Shown here: in pieces, positions 23,036 to 32,094 of the stretch
Position numbering within the stretch: the first letter of the stretch is position 1
How the letters are laid out: every line of letters begins with the position of its first letter
From: Desulfobulbaceae bacterium
GTDB taxonomy: Bacteria; Desulfobacterota; Desulfobulbia; Desulfobulbales; Desulfocapsaceae
DNA length: 34,264 nt
NCBI GenBank assembly: GCA_004796425.1
Contig: QZLB01000161.1
Coordinates: 1 to 34,264, forward strand
Reading direction: 5' to 3'
The notes under the pieces: generated by a model
Database searches by the model: none
What the model was told of the DNA's origin: nothing
The model's input: only the letters and a program-made list of their open reading frames with translations
Program-made: the position numbers and the translations under genes

Positions 23036-23752
23036 TCACACCCGGGCAAGCGTCAGAACATGCACCTGCTGAACGCCTGATTTCACAAGAGTTTCAGCAC
23101 AGGCAGAAACGGTTGTACCGGTCGTAAACACATCATCAACAAGGCAAATTCGAACACCTTCTAAACAATATTTTGAATTAACCGCAAACGCATCTTTCAG
23201 GTTTCTTCTCCGCTCAACTCCATTTAAGCCGGTTTGAGACCTTGTGTTTTGAACTCTGAACAAAAGATCGTGAGTAATTTCTTCTGGTTCACCCCTGAAT
23301 AACAGACTGGCAAGTAAGGCAGCCTGGTTTAATCCGCGCTTTTTCAGCTTTTGCGTATAAAGCGGCACCGGAATGATATAGTCGTAGGTTTGGGGAGTTT
23401 GTAAGCGGTGCCCTTTGGCTAGGATTTCACCAATCGGCCGCAGTACCCGTCTGTCCCCCTGGTATTTCAAACGGTGCAACAGATCCGTCACCGGATACTG
23501 GTATCTGACCACCGAGCGGGCAGTTTCAAACGGCCAGTCTCTCGTTAAACAATCGGCACAATAATTACCAATTTTACCACCCTCAGCTGCCCGCCAGGTG
23601 CCACACTTTATGCAAATCTGCTGATTGAGAAAGACAACCCCACCCCAGCACTCATTACACAGAGTGGACGCTGGTGATGGCAGGTCGACTGAACCGCACA
23701 CATAGCAGCAGGGGGGAAAAATTATATTGAGTAACTCGGTTATAATTGAAAT
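23036..23752 (-). CDS. comF: ComF family protein (phosphoribosyltransferase fold), start uncertain
   Basis: The core has an N-terminal zinc-finger region (C-x2-C-G, 'CNECWGG', 'CIKCGTW', 'YCADCL'), 'LLHRLKYQGDRRVLRPIGE', 'IIPVPLYTQKLKKRGLNQA' and the PRPP-binding loop 'RICLVDDVFTTGTTVSA'. ComFC/GntX proteins act in DNA uptake or Fe-S related processes. The only normal start in frame is GTG 23699-23701, which would remove the first finger Cys. The frame reads back through typical ComF residues (ELLNIIFPPCCYVCGS) to a stop at 23777-23779 with no ATG, GTG or TTG. An ATT at 23750-23752, 10 nt after GGAGG, is the best-placed candidate. I give that as the start, without certainty. Confidence 0.8.
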   Translation of the reverse strand: MSIITELLNIIFPPCCYVCGSVDLPSPASTLCNECWGGVVFLNQQICIKCGTWRAAEGGKIGNYCADCLTRDWPFETARSVVRYQYPVTDLLHRLKYQGDRRVLRPIGEILAKGHRLQTPQTYDYIIPVPLYTQKLKKRGLNQAALLASLLFRGEPEEITHDLLFRVQNTRSQTGLNGVERRRNLKDAFAVNSKYCLEGVRICLVDDVFTTGTTVSACAETLVKSGVQQVHVLTLARV

Positions 23753-24032
23753 AAGCTCACCACCTCCTTCAACCGGTCAGGGAATTCATAAAAACATCGC
23801 CGAGACAATCCCAATTTACCAGCCAAGCCTTAACCTTTCCAAACTAATCACGTGTTACCTTTTCGTTCGACTACCTGATTATTTGCCAGCTTCGGGATTA
23901 AAACAACTCCAGACATCGCTTTTCGGATGTTTGCATTTTTCAATAAACATGGCATAATGCACCAGATTTTCCTACCAGGTAATTCATATTAACTGACAAC
24001 TACCAGCGTTGCATAAAAGAGGAAATTTTTGC
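23753..24032. other. Divergent gap between comF and bamA
   Basis: About 280 bp separate the two divergent genes and must hold both promoters. I see no gene, no clear repeat and no RNA. The AGAGGAAA ribosome site of bamA lies at its right end. Confidence 0.35.
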
Positions 24033-26738
24033 ATGACTCACAACGACACGCAAAATAACCGGGCGGCGAGCCGTAATCGTGTGCACCAGATGTTTCACCT
24101 GTCTGTGCTTTTTTTATCCATCCTGTCTCTGCTTTTCCTGTCAGATAACCGACCTGCAGCTGCAGATGATCAGACCGCAACGTATCTGCCCATCCAGATA
24201 ATTGCACCGGATGGGTTAGCAGAGCTTCAAGGACGAATCGACAATGCGATGCGATTGGAGCTCGGTAAACTCGGCCGTTCTATGATTGAGCGAGGTGAGG
24301 CGCTAGAAACCCTTTCTTCCACCTGGCCGCCAACGACTGAAGAACTCAGCCAAATCGCAGCTCAGACCGGTGCTGATCATGTTGCCGTCGGAACCCTTAC
24401 CGTTATTGGCACCCAGCTGAGTCTTGACTTTAAGGTGTTCGATTCCCTGAACCCATCTCAACCGGGCTATTTCTTCCAGGAGGCGGACACCTCTGCTTCC
24501 CTGGAAACAATGGTTGCAGAATTGATGGCCAAAGTTCATGCCTATGTCCAACGCGACCAATACATCGTAAGTATAGCACCGGAAGGGAACCAAAGAATCG
24601 ATTCAGGTGCGATCCTGCGAAAGATCAAAACCAAAACCGGTGATCTTTATGATCCTTCCGCCCTTCGAGAAGATCTTAAAGCAATATATAAAATGGGCTA
24701 TTTTAATGATGTCCAGATTGATGTTTCCGAGAGCAGTGAGGGCAAAAAAGTCACCTTCAGAATCATCGAAAAACCGACCATTAGTTCCATTACCTACGGT
24801 GGTATTGATGAGTTAAAGAAAAGCGATGTGACCGGTGTGGTGACCTTGAAAGAGAATGTTATCCTTAACCCCTCACAGGTAAACAGCACCGCTGAAACGA
24901 TTAAGGCACTCTATAAATCAAAAGGCTATTATAATACCCAGGTGACCCCGCAAATCAGCTACCCGACACCTGACACTGCCGCCGTTAAATTTGCCATTGA
25001 TGAAGGCAAAAAAATATACGTGAAGGAAATCACCTTTGAAGGCAATAACAATGTTTCTTCCGGCGATCTTGAAGATGTTATCAAGACTAATGAGTGGTGG
25101 TTGTTTTCCTGGTTGACCAGTGCTGGCTTGCTCGATAAAACTGAGCTCACCCAGGATGTTGCCCTCATTCGCTCCTATTATAATAGCTATGGTTATCTTG
25201 ACGCCCGGGTAGCCGAGCCGGTCATCACCCAGGATAAGGAATGGCTCTACATCAAGTTTATCATTGACGAAGGGAAGCGCTACAAGATGGGTACCCTGGA
25301 TATTGAAGGTGATCTAATTACCGACAAGCAGGTATTGCTTGATATGTTGTCTGAGGTGAGAGACGAGGAATATCTCAACCAGACCGCGCTCCGCTCCGGG
25401 ATTCTGAAAATAAACGATTACTATGCAGAGCAAGGCTACGCCTTTGCAGATATCCGCTCCCAGAGGCAAACCTCTGAATCGGGCAACCGGGCTGACGTGA
25501 GAATCAACATCAACAAGGGTGAGCTGGTTTATATCAATCGGATCTCGATTAAAGGGAATACGAGAACACGAGACAATGTCATCAGGCGGGATCTGCAGGT
25601 GGCTGAAGGTGGCGTTTTCGATTCAAAGGGGGTTCGAACCAGTATCCAGAAACTCCAGCGACTGGATTATTTCGAAGAAGTCAATGTGACCCCGGAACCG
25701 GCCCTGGATCCCTCAAAGATGAACATTCTCGTTGATGTCAAAGAGAAATCCACCGGCCAATTCAGTATTGGTGCCGGTTATTCATCAGTAGACAAACTGG
25801 TCTTCATGGGAGAGGTCTCTGAGAATAACTTCCTCGGTTTGGGCCATCGGCTTTCATTCAAAGCGAGCCTCGGGGGTAAAAGTAACCGCTACAACCTCTC
25901 ATGGACCAATCCACGGGTTTTTGATTCTCAGGTATCATCAGGCGTAGACCTTTTCAGCCAGGAACGCGAATACGATGATTACACGAAAGATCAGAAAGGA
26001 GGGGCACTACGGTTTGGCCATCCGTTGTATGAGAAGTGGCGCATGTATGAGAAATACAGCTATACCGACACCGAACTCTCCGATGTGTCTGAAGATGCAT
26101 CATTTATCATCAGGGAATCACAAAATATTCCCATTACCAGTGCCCTCACCGCAACCTTCGTCAGAGACACGAGAGATCGACTCTATGGCGCAACCAAAGG
26201 TTCGAGAAATTCCATCTCCATTAAATATGCCGGTGGTTTTCTCGGAGGCGACTCAGAATTCACCAAAGCTGAATTATCTTCAGGATGGTACTTCCCGCTG
26301 CCCGCAGGCCTGGTTTTCTATTTCCACGGGGCAATTGGCCAGGCATGGGAGAATGTGGATGACAAGCTACCCGTATATGAACGTTTCTACCTCGGTGGAA
26401 TCAGCAGCATTCGAGGCTTTGAGTACGGTAAGGTAAGTCCCATCGATGCCGAATCAGGTGAACGTGTTGGTGGTGATCGTATGTGGTATACCAATACCGA
26501 GATCGTCTTCCCTCTGGTCAGGGACCAGGGACTGTTTGGCGCAGCCTTCTTTGACGCAGGAGATTCTCTTGATGAAGAGAAAGGCTGGGAGTTTGACGAC
26601 GTCTCACAATCGATCGGGTTGGAAATTCGCTGGTTGTCAGCACTTGGTCCGCTTCGCCTCGTCTATGGTTACAACCTGGATCCGGATGATGACGAACCTC
26701 AATCTGTTTGGGATTTTACTATTGGTGGCCGTTTTTAA
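24033..26738 (+). CDS. bamA: Outer membrane assembly factor BamA (Omp85) with extra N-terminal domain
   Basis: From ATG 24033 (GAGGAAA 8 nt upstream) the protein has 901 residues. A late signal segment (about 20-44) is followed by a non-POTRA domain (about 50-170; 'GADHVAVGTLTVIGTQLSLD', recalling TolB-N/FlgO-like folds), five POTRA repeats (about 175-560; for example 'YIVSIAPEGNQRIDSGAIL', 'ITFEGNNNVSSGDLEDVI', 'ISIKGNTRTRDNVIRRDL') and the 16-strand barrel with the lid motif 'SIRGFEYG' (about residue 794) and terminal 'FTIGGRF' ending in Phe. It inserts beta-barrel proteins into the outer membrane, so the host is a diderm. A strong terminator follows. Confidence 0.94.
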   Translation: MTHNDTQNNRAASRNRVHQMFHLSVLFLSILSLLFLSDNRPAAADDQTATYLPIQIIAPDGLAELQGRIDNAMRLELGKLGRSMIERGEALETLSSTWPPTTEELSQIAAQTGADHVAVGTLTVIGTQLSLDFKVFDSLNPSQPGYFFQEADTSASLETMVAELMAKVHAYVQRDQYIVSIAPEGNQRIDSGAILRKIKTKTGDLYDPSALREDLKAIYKMGYFNDVQIDVSESSEGKKVTFRIIEKPTISSITYGGIDELKKSDVTGVVTLKENVILNPSQVNSTAETIKALYKSKGYYNTQVTPQISYPTPDTAAVKFAIDEGKKIYVKEITFEGNNNVSSGDLEDVIKTNEWWLFSWLTSAGLLDKTELTQDVALIRSYYNSYGYLDARVAEPVITQDKEWLYIKFIIDEGKRYKMGTLDIEGDLITDKQVLLDMLSEVRDEEYLNQTALRSGILKINDYYAEQGYAFADIRSQRQTSESGNRADVRININKGELVYINRISIKGNTRTRDNVIRRDLQVAEGGVFDSKGVRTSIQKLQRLDYFEEVNVTPEPALDPSKMNILVDVKEKSTGQFSIGAGYSSVDKLVFMGEVSENNFLGLGHRLSFKASLGGKSNRYNLSWTNPRVFDSQVSSGVDLFSQEREYDDYTKDQKGGALRFGHPLYEKWRMYEKYSYTDTELSDVSEDASFIIRESQNIPITSALTATFVRDTRDRLYGATKGSRNSISIKYAGGFLGGDSEFTKAELSSGWYFPLPAGLVFYFHGAIGQAWENVDDKLPVYERFYLGGISSIRGFEYGKVSPIDAESGERVGGDRMWYTNTEIVFPLVRDQGLFGAAFFDAGDSLDEEKGWEFDDVSQSIGLEIRWLSALGPLRLVYGYNLDPDDDEPQSVWDFTIGGRF

Positions 26739-26764
26739 TAAAGGACACGTGATGTTTTGAACTG

Positions 26765-26802
26765 AAGCCGGTTGCATCGGGATGCAACCGGCTTCTTTTT
26801 TT
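26765..26802 (+). terminator. Strong intrinsic terminator of bamA
   Basis: A perfect 13-bp stem (26765-26777 with 26782-26794, arm AAGCCGGTTGCAT) around a CGGG loop is followed by C and seven T. It ends bamA transcription before mfd. Confidence 0.93.
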
Positions 26803-26818
26803 ACTATTTGATCACACT

Positions 26819-29800
26819 ATGGAATCTGCCGAACTTATATCGGTATCAGGATTACGGGGGGGCAGTAATGGTTGGTATGCTGCAGCCTCCGCCAAAGCGG
26901 GCCCCGTTTGCTGCATCGTCGCCCAGGAACAGATGGTGCAGGAGTTCGAGCAGGATCTGCAACTGTTCACCAACCTCCCGGTACTGGTATACCCAGGGTA
27001 TGAGATCCCGCCTTACACACCACTGAGCCCAGACCAACGAACCACCGCGGCACGTCTATCTGCCCTCTATCGCCTGACAGAATCAGATCGTCCATTTATT
27101 ATGGTAATCTCGGTGGAGGCACTACTCAGACGTGTTCTTCCGAAAAAGGAGCTGCTGAACCAGGCTGAGTACCTCGTTGCCGGTTCGACCTTTGATCTGG
27201 ATGAGTTAAAGACTTCTCTGGTTAATCTCGGTTATGAGCATACCGCTCTGGTTCGAAATATCGGTGATTTTTCGGTTCGGGGTGGTATCGTTGACATATT
27301 TCCTCCCCCATTCTTAGTCGACAATGACGCTCTGCACGAAGGGCCGCTCAGACTCGATTCTTTTGGCGATACGATCGAAACCATCAGGAGTTTCGACCCG
27401 CTTTCCCAGCGATCTGGTGAAACGATTGATGAGGCTATTTTGTTGCCGGTCAGTGATATCATTATTCCTTCAGCCCACCCTCAGTTGTTATCACACTTGA
27501 AGGCGCGATTTCTGGACGCTGCAGAACATTATGATTGGCTTGCTGAAAAAGCAAAGGAGCTCGCCGAAAGAATATTCCGTGGCCTCAGATTTGCCGGTAA
27601 TGAGTTTTTTCTGCCGCTTTACAGTAATGATTCCGAATTTCCAACGGCGACGCTCTTTGATTACCTGCCACAAGGGACAAAAATCATCTCCTGCGATCCG
27701 CATGGGATCAGCCAACAAGCCGAATTGGTCATCGAAAGAATTGAAGCAAATTTTCAAACGGCCCAACAAGAGCGTCTCCCGGCCCTGCCGCCCTCCCAGC
27801 TCTTTCTCTCTGCGGCCGAACTCACAAAGGCAATCCGGCAACAACCTCAGATCCAACTCCTTGATTTCGGTACTGACCAGAAAGAAGCACAGATCATCAA
27901 TTCCTCAAATCACCAGTTGCTCAAACAGGAAATCAGCCTGAAACGGAAAACAGAAGGTTTACTGGCACCTTTGGTACACCAAATCACCAACTGGTTCGAC
28001 GATGGTGGTGCTGTGGTTTTGTGTTGCCGCTCTGAACGACGTAAAAAAACCCTGGCAGATTTATTGAAACGATTTCAGCTCCCCATCGAGACAATTAACC
28101 CGCCTCTCAACGCAGAAGCCATTGATCGCACATTGCAGCCAGACACCCTGTATCTTTGTCCTGCTCCTCTGAGCAAAGGTTTCACCCTCTCTGATCGCAG
28201 AATACATCTACTCTCCGAGCACGAACTGTTTGCCGACATGCGGATTGGTACCCGCAAAAAATCAAAGAAACCTGCAGCCCCCACGGTTAATATTGCTGAA
28301 ATCTCAGAGGGAGATGTGGTCGTTCATCGGGAACACGGACTGGCCTACTATCGCGGCCTGGTAACAATGGAACTGCAGGGTGTACGAAATGATTTCCTGC
28401 AGCTCGAGTATAAAGATAAAGACTTACTCTACCTGCCGGTAGACCGATTGAACCTGGTGGGGAAATACGAAGGGCTCTCCGACCGGGCGCCGAAAATTGA
28501 CAAGCTCGGTACCCAGAGTTGGCAAGCAACAAAAAAGAAGGTGTCAGAGGAAGTCTGGAAGGTTGCCCAGCAGCTGCTTGATGTATACGCCCAGCGAGCA
28601 GTACGAAAAGGACGTGCCTTTTCAGCCCCCTCCGAACTCTACCACGACCTGGAAGAGTCATTTCCGTTTGATGAAACACCCGGCCAATATGCGGCAATCA
28701 ATGACACCATTGATGATCTGATCTCCGATTCACCCATGGATCGGCTCATTTGCGGAGACGTTGGTTATGGCAAAACGGAGGTTGCGATCAGGGCCGCTTT
28801 TAAGGTCATAGAAGACGGTGGCCAGGTTGCCATGCTCGTTCCGACAACGGTTCTGGCCGAACAACATGCCAAAACATTCTACGATCGTTTACAGGGCTTT
28901 CCGGTAAAAATCGATTGCCTTAACCGGTTCAGAACACGTGCTGAGCAAAAACGCATGATTACTGATCTTGCCGAGGGAACTACCGATATATTGATCGGGA
29001 CCCATCGACTTCTCTCAAAAGATGTTGTTTTTAAGGACCTGGGATTACTCATTGTTGATGAAGAGCATCGTTTTGGTGTTGCCCACAAGGAAAAAATTAA
29101 ACAGCTCAAAGCAGAAGTGGACATCTTGACCTTGACGGCTACCCCCATTCCCCGAACACTCCAGATGTCGCTTTTGGGAATCCGCGATCTTTCTGTGATC
29201 TCAAGCCCTCCGGAGCATCGGCGAGCAGTCAAAACTTTCGTGGCGAGATACGACAACCTGGTAATCAAAGAAGCCGTTAGTCGAGAGCTGTTACGCAAAG
29301 GCCAGGTCTTTGTAGTCCACAACCGGGTCAAATCGATTCATCGAATGGCTCGCACGATTCAGGATCTGGTACCCGATGCCAGAATCGCAGTAGCCCATGG
29401 ACAAATGGATGGCAAGCAGTTGGAAGAAATTATGGTCAAGTTTGTAAACCATGAAGTGGATGTGCTTGTTTCGACCACCATTATTGAATCCGGCCTCGAT
29501 ATCCCCTCGGCAAACACTATTATCATCGATCGGGCCGACCGGCTTGGCCTTGCTGAGATTTACCAACTCAGGGGCAGAGTTGGCAGGTCCTCGACTCAGT
29601 CCTTTGCCTATCTTCTGGTCCCCTCGCTTGATCACCTCTCCAAAGAATCACGTGATCGACTGCGTGCCCTGATGGAATTCAGTGAGCTCGGTGGTGGTTT
29701 TAAACTGGCCATGTCCGATCTGCAGATCAGGGGCGGTGGCAATCTGCTTGGTATCTCCCAGAGTGGCCATATTGCCGCAATTGGTTATGATCTTTATCTG

Positions 29801-30334
29801 GATCTTTTGCAGAAGACCGTTGCTGAACTCAAAGCCCGCAAGTCAGAGAGCTTTGTTGATCGTCTAGACGATGAACTCGACCCGGAAATAAATCTCGGTA
29901 TCTCTGCTTATATCCCGCAAGATTACATTGCAGACATCAGCCAGCGCTACCTGATGTACCGTCGTATCGCCTCATTAATTAAAGAGGATGAGCTCGCTTA
30001 CGAAGATTTAAAGGATGAGCTCGCGGAACGTTTTGGTCCGCTCCCGAAGGAGCTAAACAACCTTTTCGAGATTGTGGCAATCAAGAAACTCCTGATCCCA
30101 CTCAAGGTCACCAAGCTTGAACATGGTCCCCAGAACCTGGTACTGAATTTTGCCCCGAACACCCCGGTAAATCCCGAGCTACTCGCATCTTTTGTCCAGG
30201 CCCACAGTAAAAAATTCCGTCTGACGCCAAATGGCCGATTGATAAATCATTACCAGATTAATCAAACAGGTGAAATAAAGGCTCAAATCAGAAAAATCAT
30301 CAATCAATTACAAGAGTTCACTGATGAATCATAA
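26819..30334 (+). CDS. mfd: Transcription-repair coupling factor Mfd
   Basis: The 1171-residue protein is full length. It has the UvrB-like N-terminal part (about 1-330; 'LVRNIGDFSVRGGIVDIFPP'), the CarD-like RNA polymerase-interacting domain (about 495-560; 'EGDVVVHREHGLAYYRG'), the RecG-like translocase with Walker A 'GDVGYGKTEVAIRAAF' (about 646), the 'LIVDEEHRFGV' box and 'LTATPIPRTLQMSLLGIRDL', the 'VSTTIIESGLDIPSANT' and 'QLRGRVGRS' motifs, and a C-terminal regulatory domain. Mfd removes stalled RNA polymerase and recruits UvrA to transcribed-strand lesions. No clear ribosome site precedes the ATG, which comes 17 nt after the terminator T-run. Its 3' end overlaps the HAD gene by 11 bp. 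Confidence 0.97.
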   Translation: MESAELISVSGLRGGSNGWYAAASAKAGPVCCIVAQEQMVQEFEQDLQLFTNLPVLVYPGYEIPPYTPLSPDQRTTAARLSALYRLTESDRPFIMVISVEALLRRVLPKKELLNQAEYLVAGSTFDLDELKTSLVNLGYEHTALVRNIGDFSVRGGIVDIFPPPFLVDNDALHEGPLRLDSFGDTIETIRSFDPLSQRSGETIDEAILLPVSDIIIPSAHPQLLSHLKARFLDAAEHYDWLAEKAKELAERIFRGLRFAGNEFFLPLYSNDSEFPTATLFDYLPQGTKIISCDPHGISQQAELVIERIEANFQTAQQERLPALPPSQLFLSAAELTKAIRQQPQIQLLDFGTDQKEAQIINSSNHQLLKQEISLKRKTEGLLAPLVHQITNWFDDGGAVVLCCRSERRKKTLADLLKRFQLPIETINPPLNAEAIDRTLQPDTLYLCPAPLSKGFTLSDRRIHLLSEHELFADMRIGTRKKSKKPAAPTVNIAEISEGDVVVHREHGLAYYRGLVTMELQGVRNDFLQLEYKDKDLLYLPVDRLNLVGKYEGLSDRAPKIDKLGTQSWQATKKKVSEEVWKVAQQLLDVYAQRAVRKGRAFSAPSELYHDLEESFPFDETPGQYAAINDTIDDLISDSPMDRLICGDVGYGKTEVAIRAAFKVIEDGGQVAMLVPTTVLAEQHAKTFYDRLQGFPVKIDCLNRFRTRAEQKRMITDLAEGTTDILIGTHRLLSKDVVFKDLGLLIVDEEHRFGVAHKEKIKQLKAEVDILTLTATPIPRTLQMSLLGIRDLSVISSPPEHRRAVKTFVARYDNLVIKEAVSRELLRKGQVFVVHNRVKSIHRMARTIQDLVPDARIAVAHGQMDGKQLEEIMVKFVNHEVDVLVSTTIIESGLDIPSANTIIIDRADRLGLAEIYQLRGRVGRSSTQSFAYLLVPSLDHLSKESRDRLRALMEFSELGGGFKLAMSDLQIRGGGNLLGISQSGHIAAIGYDLYLDLLQKTVAELKARKSESFVDRLDDELDPEINLGISAYIPQDYIADISQRYLMYRRIASLIKEDELAYEDLKDELAERFGPLPKELNNLFEIVAIKKLLIPLKVTKLEHGPQNLVLNFAPNTPVNPELLASFVQAHSKKFRLTPNGRLINHYQINQTGEIKAQIRKIINQLQEFTDES

Positions 30335-31016
30335 TAGTTTCGCAATTGAGAATCGGGCACCTGATTGGCAGCAGATCTCGACAATTCTGCTGGATATGGA
30401 CGGTACCCTGCTCGACAAATACTTTGATGACTACTTCTGGGAAACATATGTACCACTCAAATATTCACAGAAGAACAACCTTGCCCATGACCATGCCCAG
30501 GCGATCCTGCTTGAGCAATATAATGGGGTAAAAGGAACCCTGCATTGGTCGGATCTGAATTACTGGTCTGACAAGCTTGAACTGAACATCGCGGAGTTGA
30601 AGAAAGAAATTGAACACCTGATCGGGCTCCATCCTTACGTGAAAGAATTTTTGAGCTTTCTGGTTAGAGAAAAAAAACAGGTCTATCTAATTACTGCCGC
30701 CCATCCAGAGGCACTCAAACTGAAGATGGAAAAAGTACGACTGGAGGGTTACTTCGAGCAAATAATCTGCCAGGATCAGGTTGGTGCGGCCAAAGAGGAA
30801 CTGATTTTCTGGCAAAAGCTGGTTCAGATGATTGACTTTAATAAAGAACAGACACTTTTTGCCGATGACACCCTGGCAGTGCTCAAGGCTGCCCGTCAGT
30901 TCGGTATCAGATTTCTGATCCATATCGCCAAACCAAACTCGAAACAGTCACCATCCTTTACTGATTTCTGTCTCTCAGTTGAGCACTTTGGACAGCTCAA
31001 AACGTTCGGCAGATAA
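30324..31016 (+). CDS. HAD-family hydrolase, GMP/IMP nucleotidase YrfG-like
   Basis: The 230-residue protein has HAD motif I 'ILLDMDGTLLDKYFDD' (nucleophile Asp24, acid Asp26), motif II 'VYLITAAHP' (Thr about 120), a Lys in 'GAAKEELIFWQ' and motif III 'TLFADDTLAVLKAAR'. The 'GTLLDKYFDDYFWETYVP' stretch is like YrfG, which dephosphorylates GMP and IMP. The substrate is by analogy. ATG 30324 lies inside the end of mfd, so translation is coupled. The 200 bp after it hold no recognisable gene. Confidence 0.82.
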   Translation: MNHNSFAIENRAPDWQQISTILLDMDGTLLDKYFDDYFWETYVPLKYSQKNNLAHDHAQAILLEQYNGVKGTLHWSDLNYWSDKLELNIAELKKEIEHLIGLHPYVKEFLSFLVREKKQVYLITAAHPEALKLKMEKVRLEGYFEQIICQDQVGAAKEELIFWQKLVQMIDFNKEQTLFADDTLAVLKAARQFGIRFLIHIAKPNSKQSPSFTDFCLSVEHFGQLKTFGR

Positions 31017-31217
31017 CCGCGAACGGGAATGTGCCAGCCTATCGATTGTTCTCACCGCAAAACTACTTAGTTGAGGGGGGGGAGTGAGAATGCATATACC
31101 GTCAAGGAGTACCCTGGATGGTATAAACGGAAATTTCTTTGCGAACTGCGGGTTAATACGGTAATACAAGGGGACGGCAGAATCTGACACTATTAATAAC
31201 CACGCAAACCATTCGTT

Positions 31218-31742
31218 ATGAACCTGATTTCTCGTTTTCACTTCACGATCATCGCTTTGTTTGTAGGTCTCATGCTTGCAAACTGTTCAACCGTTGAAAT
31301 TCCGGAAAACACGGTCATCAATCCGCAGCAACCAACCGGTGCAGTCGTGTTGACTTTTGATGAGTCCACCGTACCTGACCACTGCAAAGTCTTTTCACAT
31401 TTAATTTTCACCGTACCCCCGGATCTTTCCAAAAAGGCGGTCCGCACCAAAATCGAAACATTTGCCAAAAGCCATGGTTCGGACTACCTGCTCATCGGCC
31501 TCGCGAGGGAGAGTAGTAAATCTACCACTTCAATAATATTCAAGGAGTATGGCCCCAGCAAGCCTTACCTGTTCAGTCGGCAGTGGACCGGTTGGCGATT
31601 TGGTTTTAGCGACTGGACTGGTGGTGGTCCCTTAATGGATTACGGCTATAACCACATCCAGGGTGAAGGTGCCGTATTTGACCGACAGGTTGATGTACAG
31701 GCAATAATGCTGAGCTGTCAAATCGGCCCGGCAATGCAATAA
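31218..31742 (+). CDS. Lipoprotein of unknown function
   Basis: I do not recognise this 174-residue protein. It starts with a lipoprotein signal (MNLISRF, hydrophobic run, lipobox LANC with Cys23), followed by a Pro-rich linker and a domain with 'TKIETFAKSHGSDYLLIGLARE', an alternating pattern seen in small exported alpha/beta folds. C53-region and C170-region Cys (DHCKVF, LSCQIG) could form a disulfide. A Gly/Trp-rich part (QWTGWRFGFSDWTGGGP) lies near the C-terminus. The position after Cys is Ser, which would favour outer-membrane sorting by the usual rule. Neighbours give no hint. Confidence 0.7.
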   Translation: MNLISRFHFTIIALFVGLMLANCSTVEIPENTVINPQQPTGAVVLTFDESTVPDHCKVFSHLIFTVPPDLSKKAVRTKIETFAKSHGSDYLLIGLARESSKSTTSIIFKEYGPSKPYLFSRQWTGWRFGFSDWTGGGPLMDYGYNHIQGEGAVFDRQVDVQAIMLSCQIGPAMQ

Positions 31743-32094
31743 CAGAACTTCTTTACCAATTGACAGAACGGGCGGATTGTACAACGCACTCCGTCCAACA
31801 TTTCGCACCGCACAGTACACTCATTGATGACTGTCCTGGGCAAGACAGTGGTGAAAAATATCGCGCACCCAAAAACAGAACATTGTTCTTTTTTTTGCAT
31901 AGATGGCTCGTATTACACAAGATTTTCTAACAAAAAGCCCAAAAAAATATTTCGCCGCCAGGACTTGAAGTGTCTGGAAATATTTAGTATATGTCAAATC
32001 ATCTTACCTGTTTTCTAATCCAAGAGGAGGTTCCAACAGCATGTAACAAGCGTAGAAAGTTCCCACAATCTGTCTAACCAAGAGAGGTATACAC
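31743..32094. other. Gap between the lipoprotein gene and prpE
   Basis: No gene is visible in this 352-bp stretch. It holds a 6-bp inverted repeat ACTGTC/GACAGT (31830-31849), the terminator-like hairpin at 31871-31896 and, at its right end, the prpE leader with AGAGAGG. The promoter of prpE should be between about 31900 and 32060. Confidence 0.45.
31871..31896 (+). terminator. Short U-tract hairpin, probable terminator of the lipoprotein gene
   Basis: AGAAC-ATT-GTTCT (31877-31889) is flanked by AAAAAC on the left and eight T on the right, so the outer A and T runs can also pair. It is about 130 bp after the lipoprotein stop. The G+C content of the stem is low, so efficiency is doubtful. Confidence 0.5.

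Noticed and set aside
24009-24032. A TTG start giving bamA eight more residues
   Set aside because: The ATG at 24033 has a proper AGAGGAAA ribosome site; that site would lie inside the coding region of the longer form.
31090-31164. A 24-codon frame before the lipoprotein gene with a GGGGGGAG ribosome-like site
   Set aside because: Too short and without a recognisable feature; the G-run alone is weak evidence.
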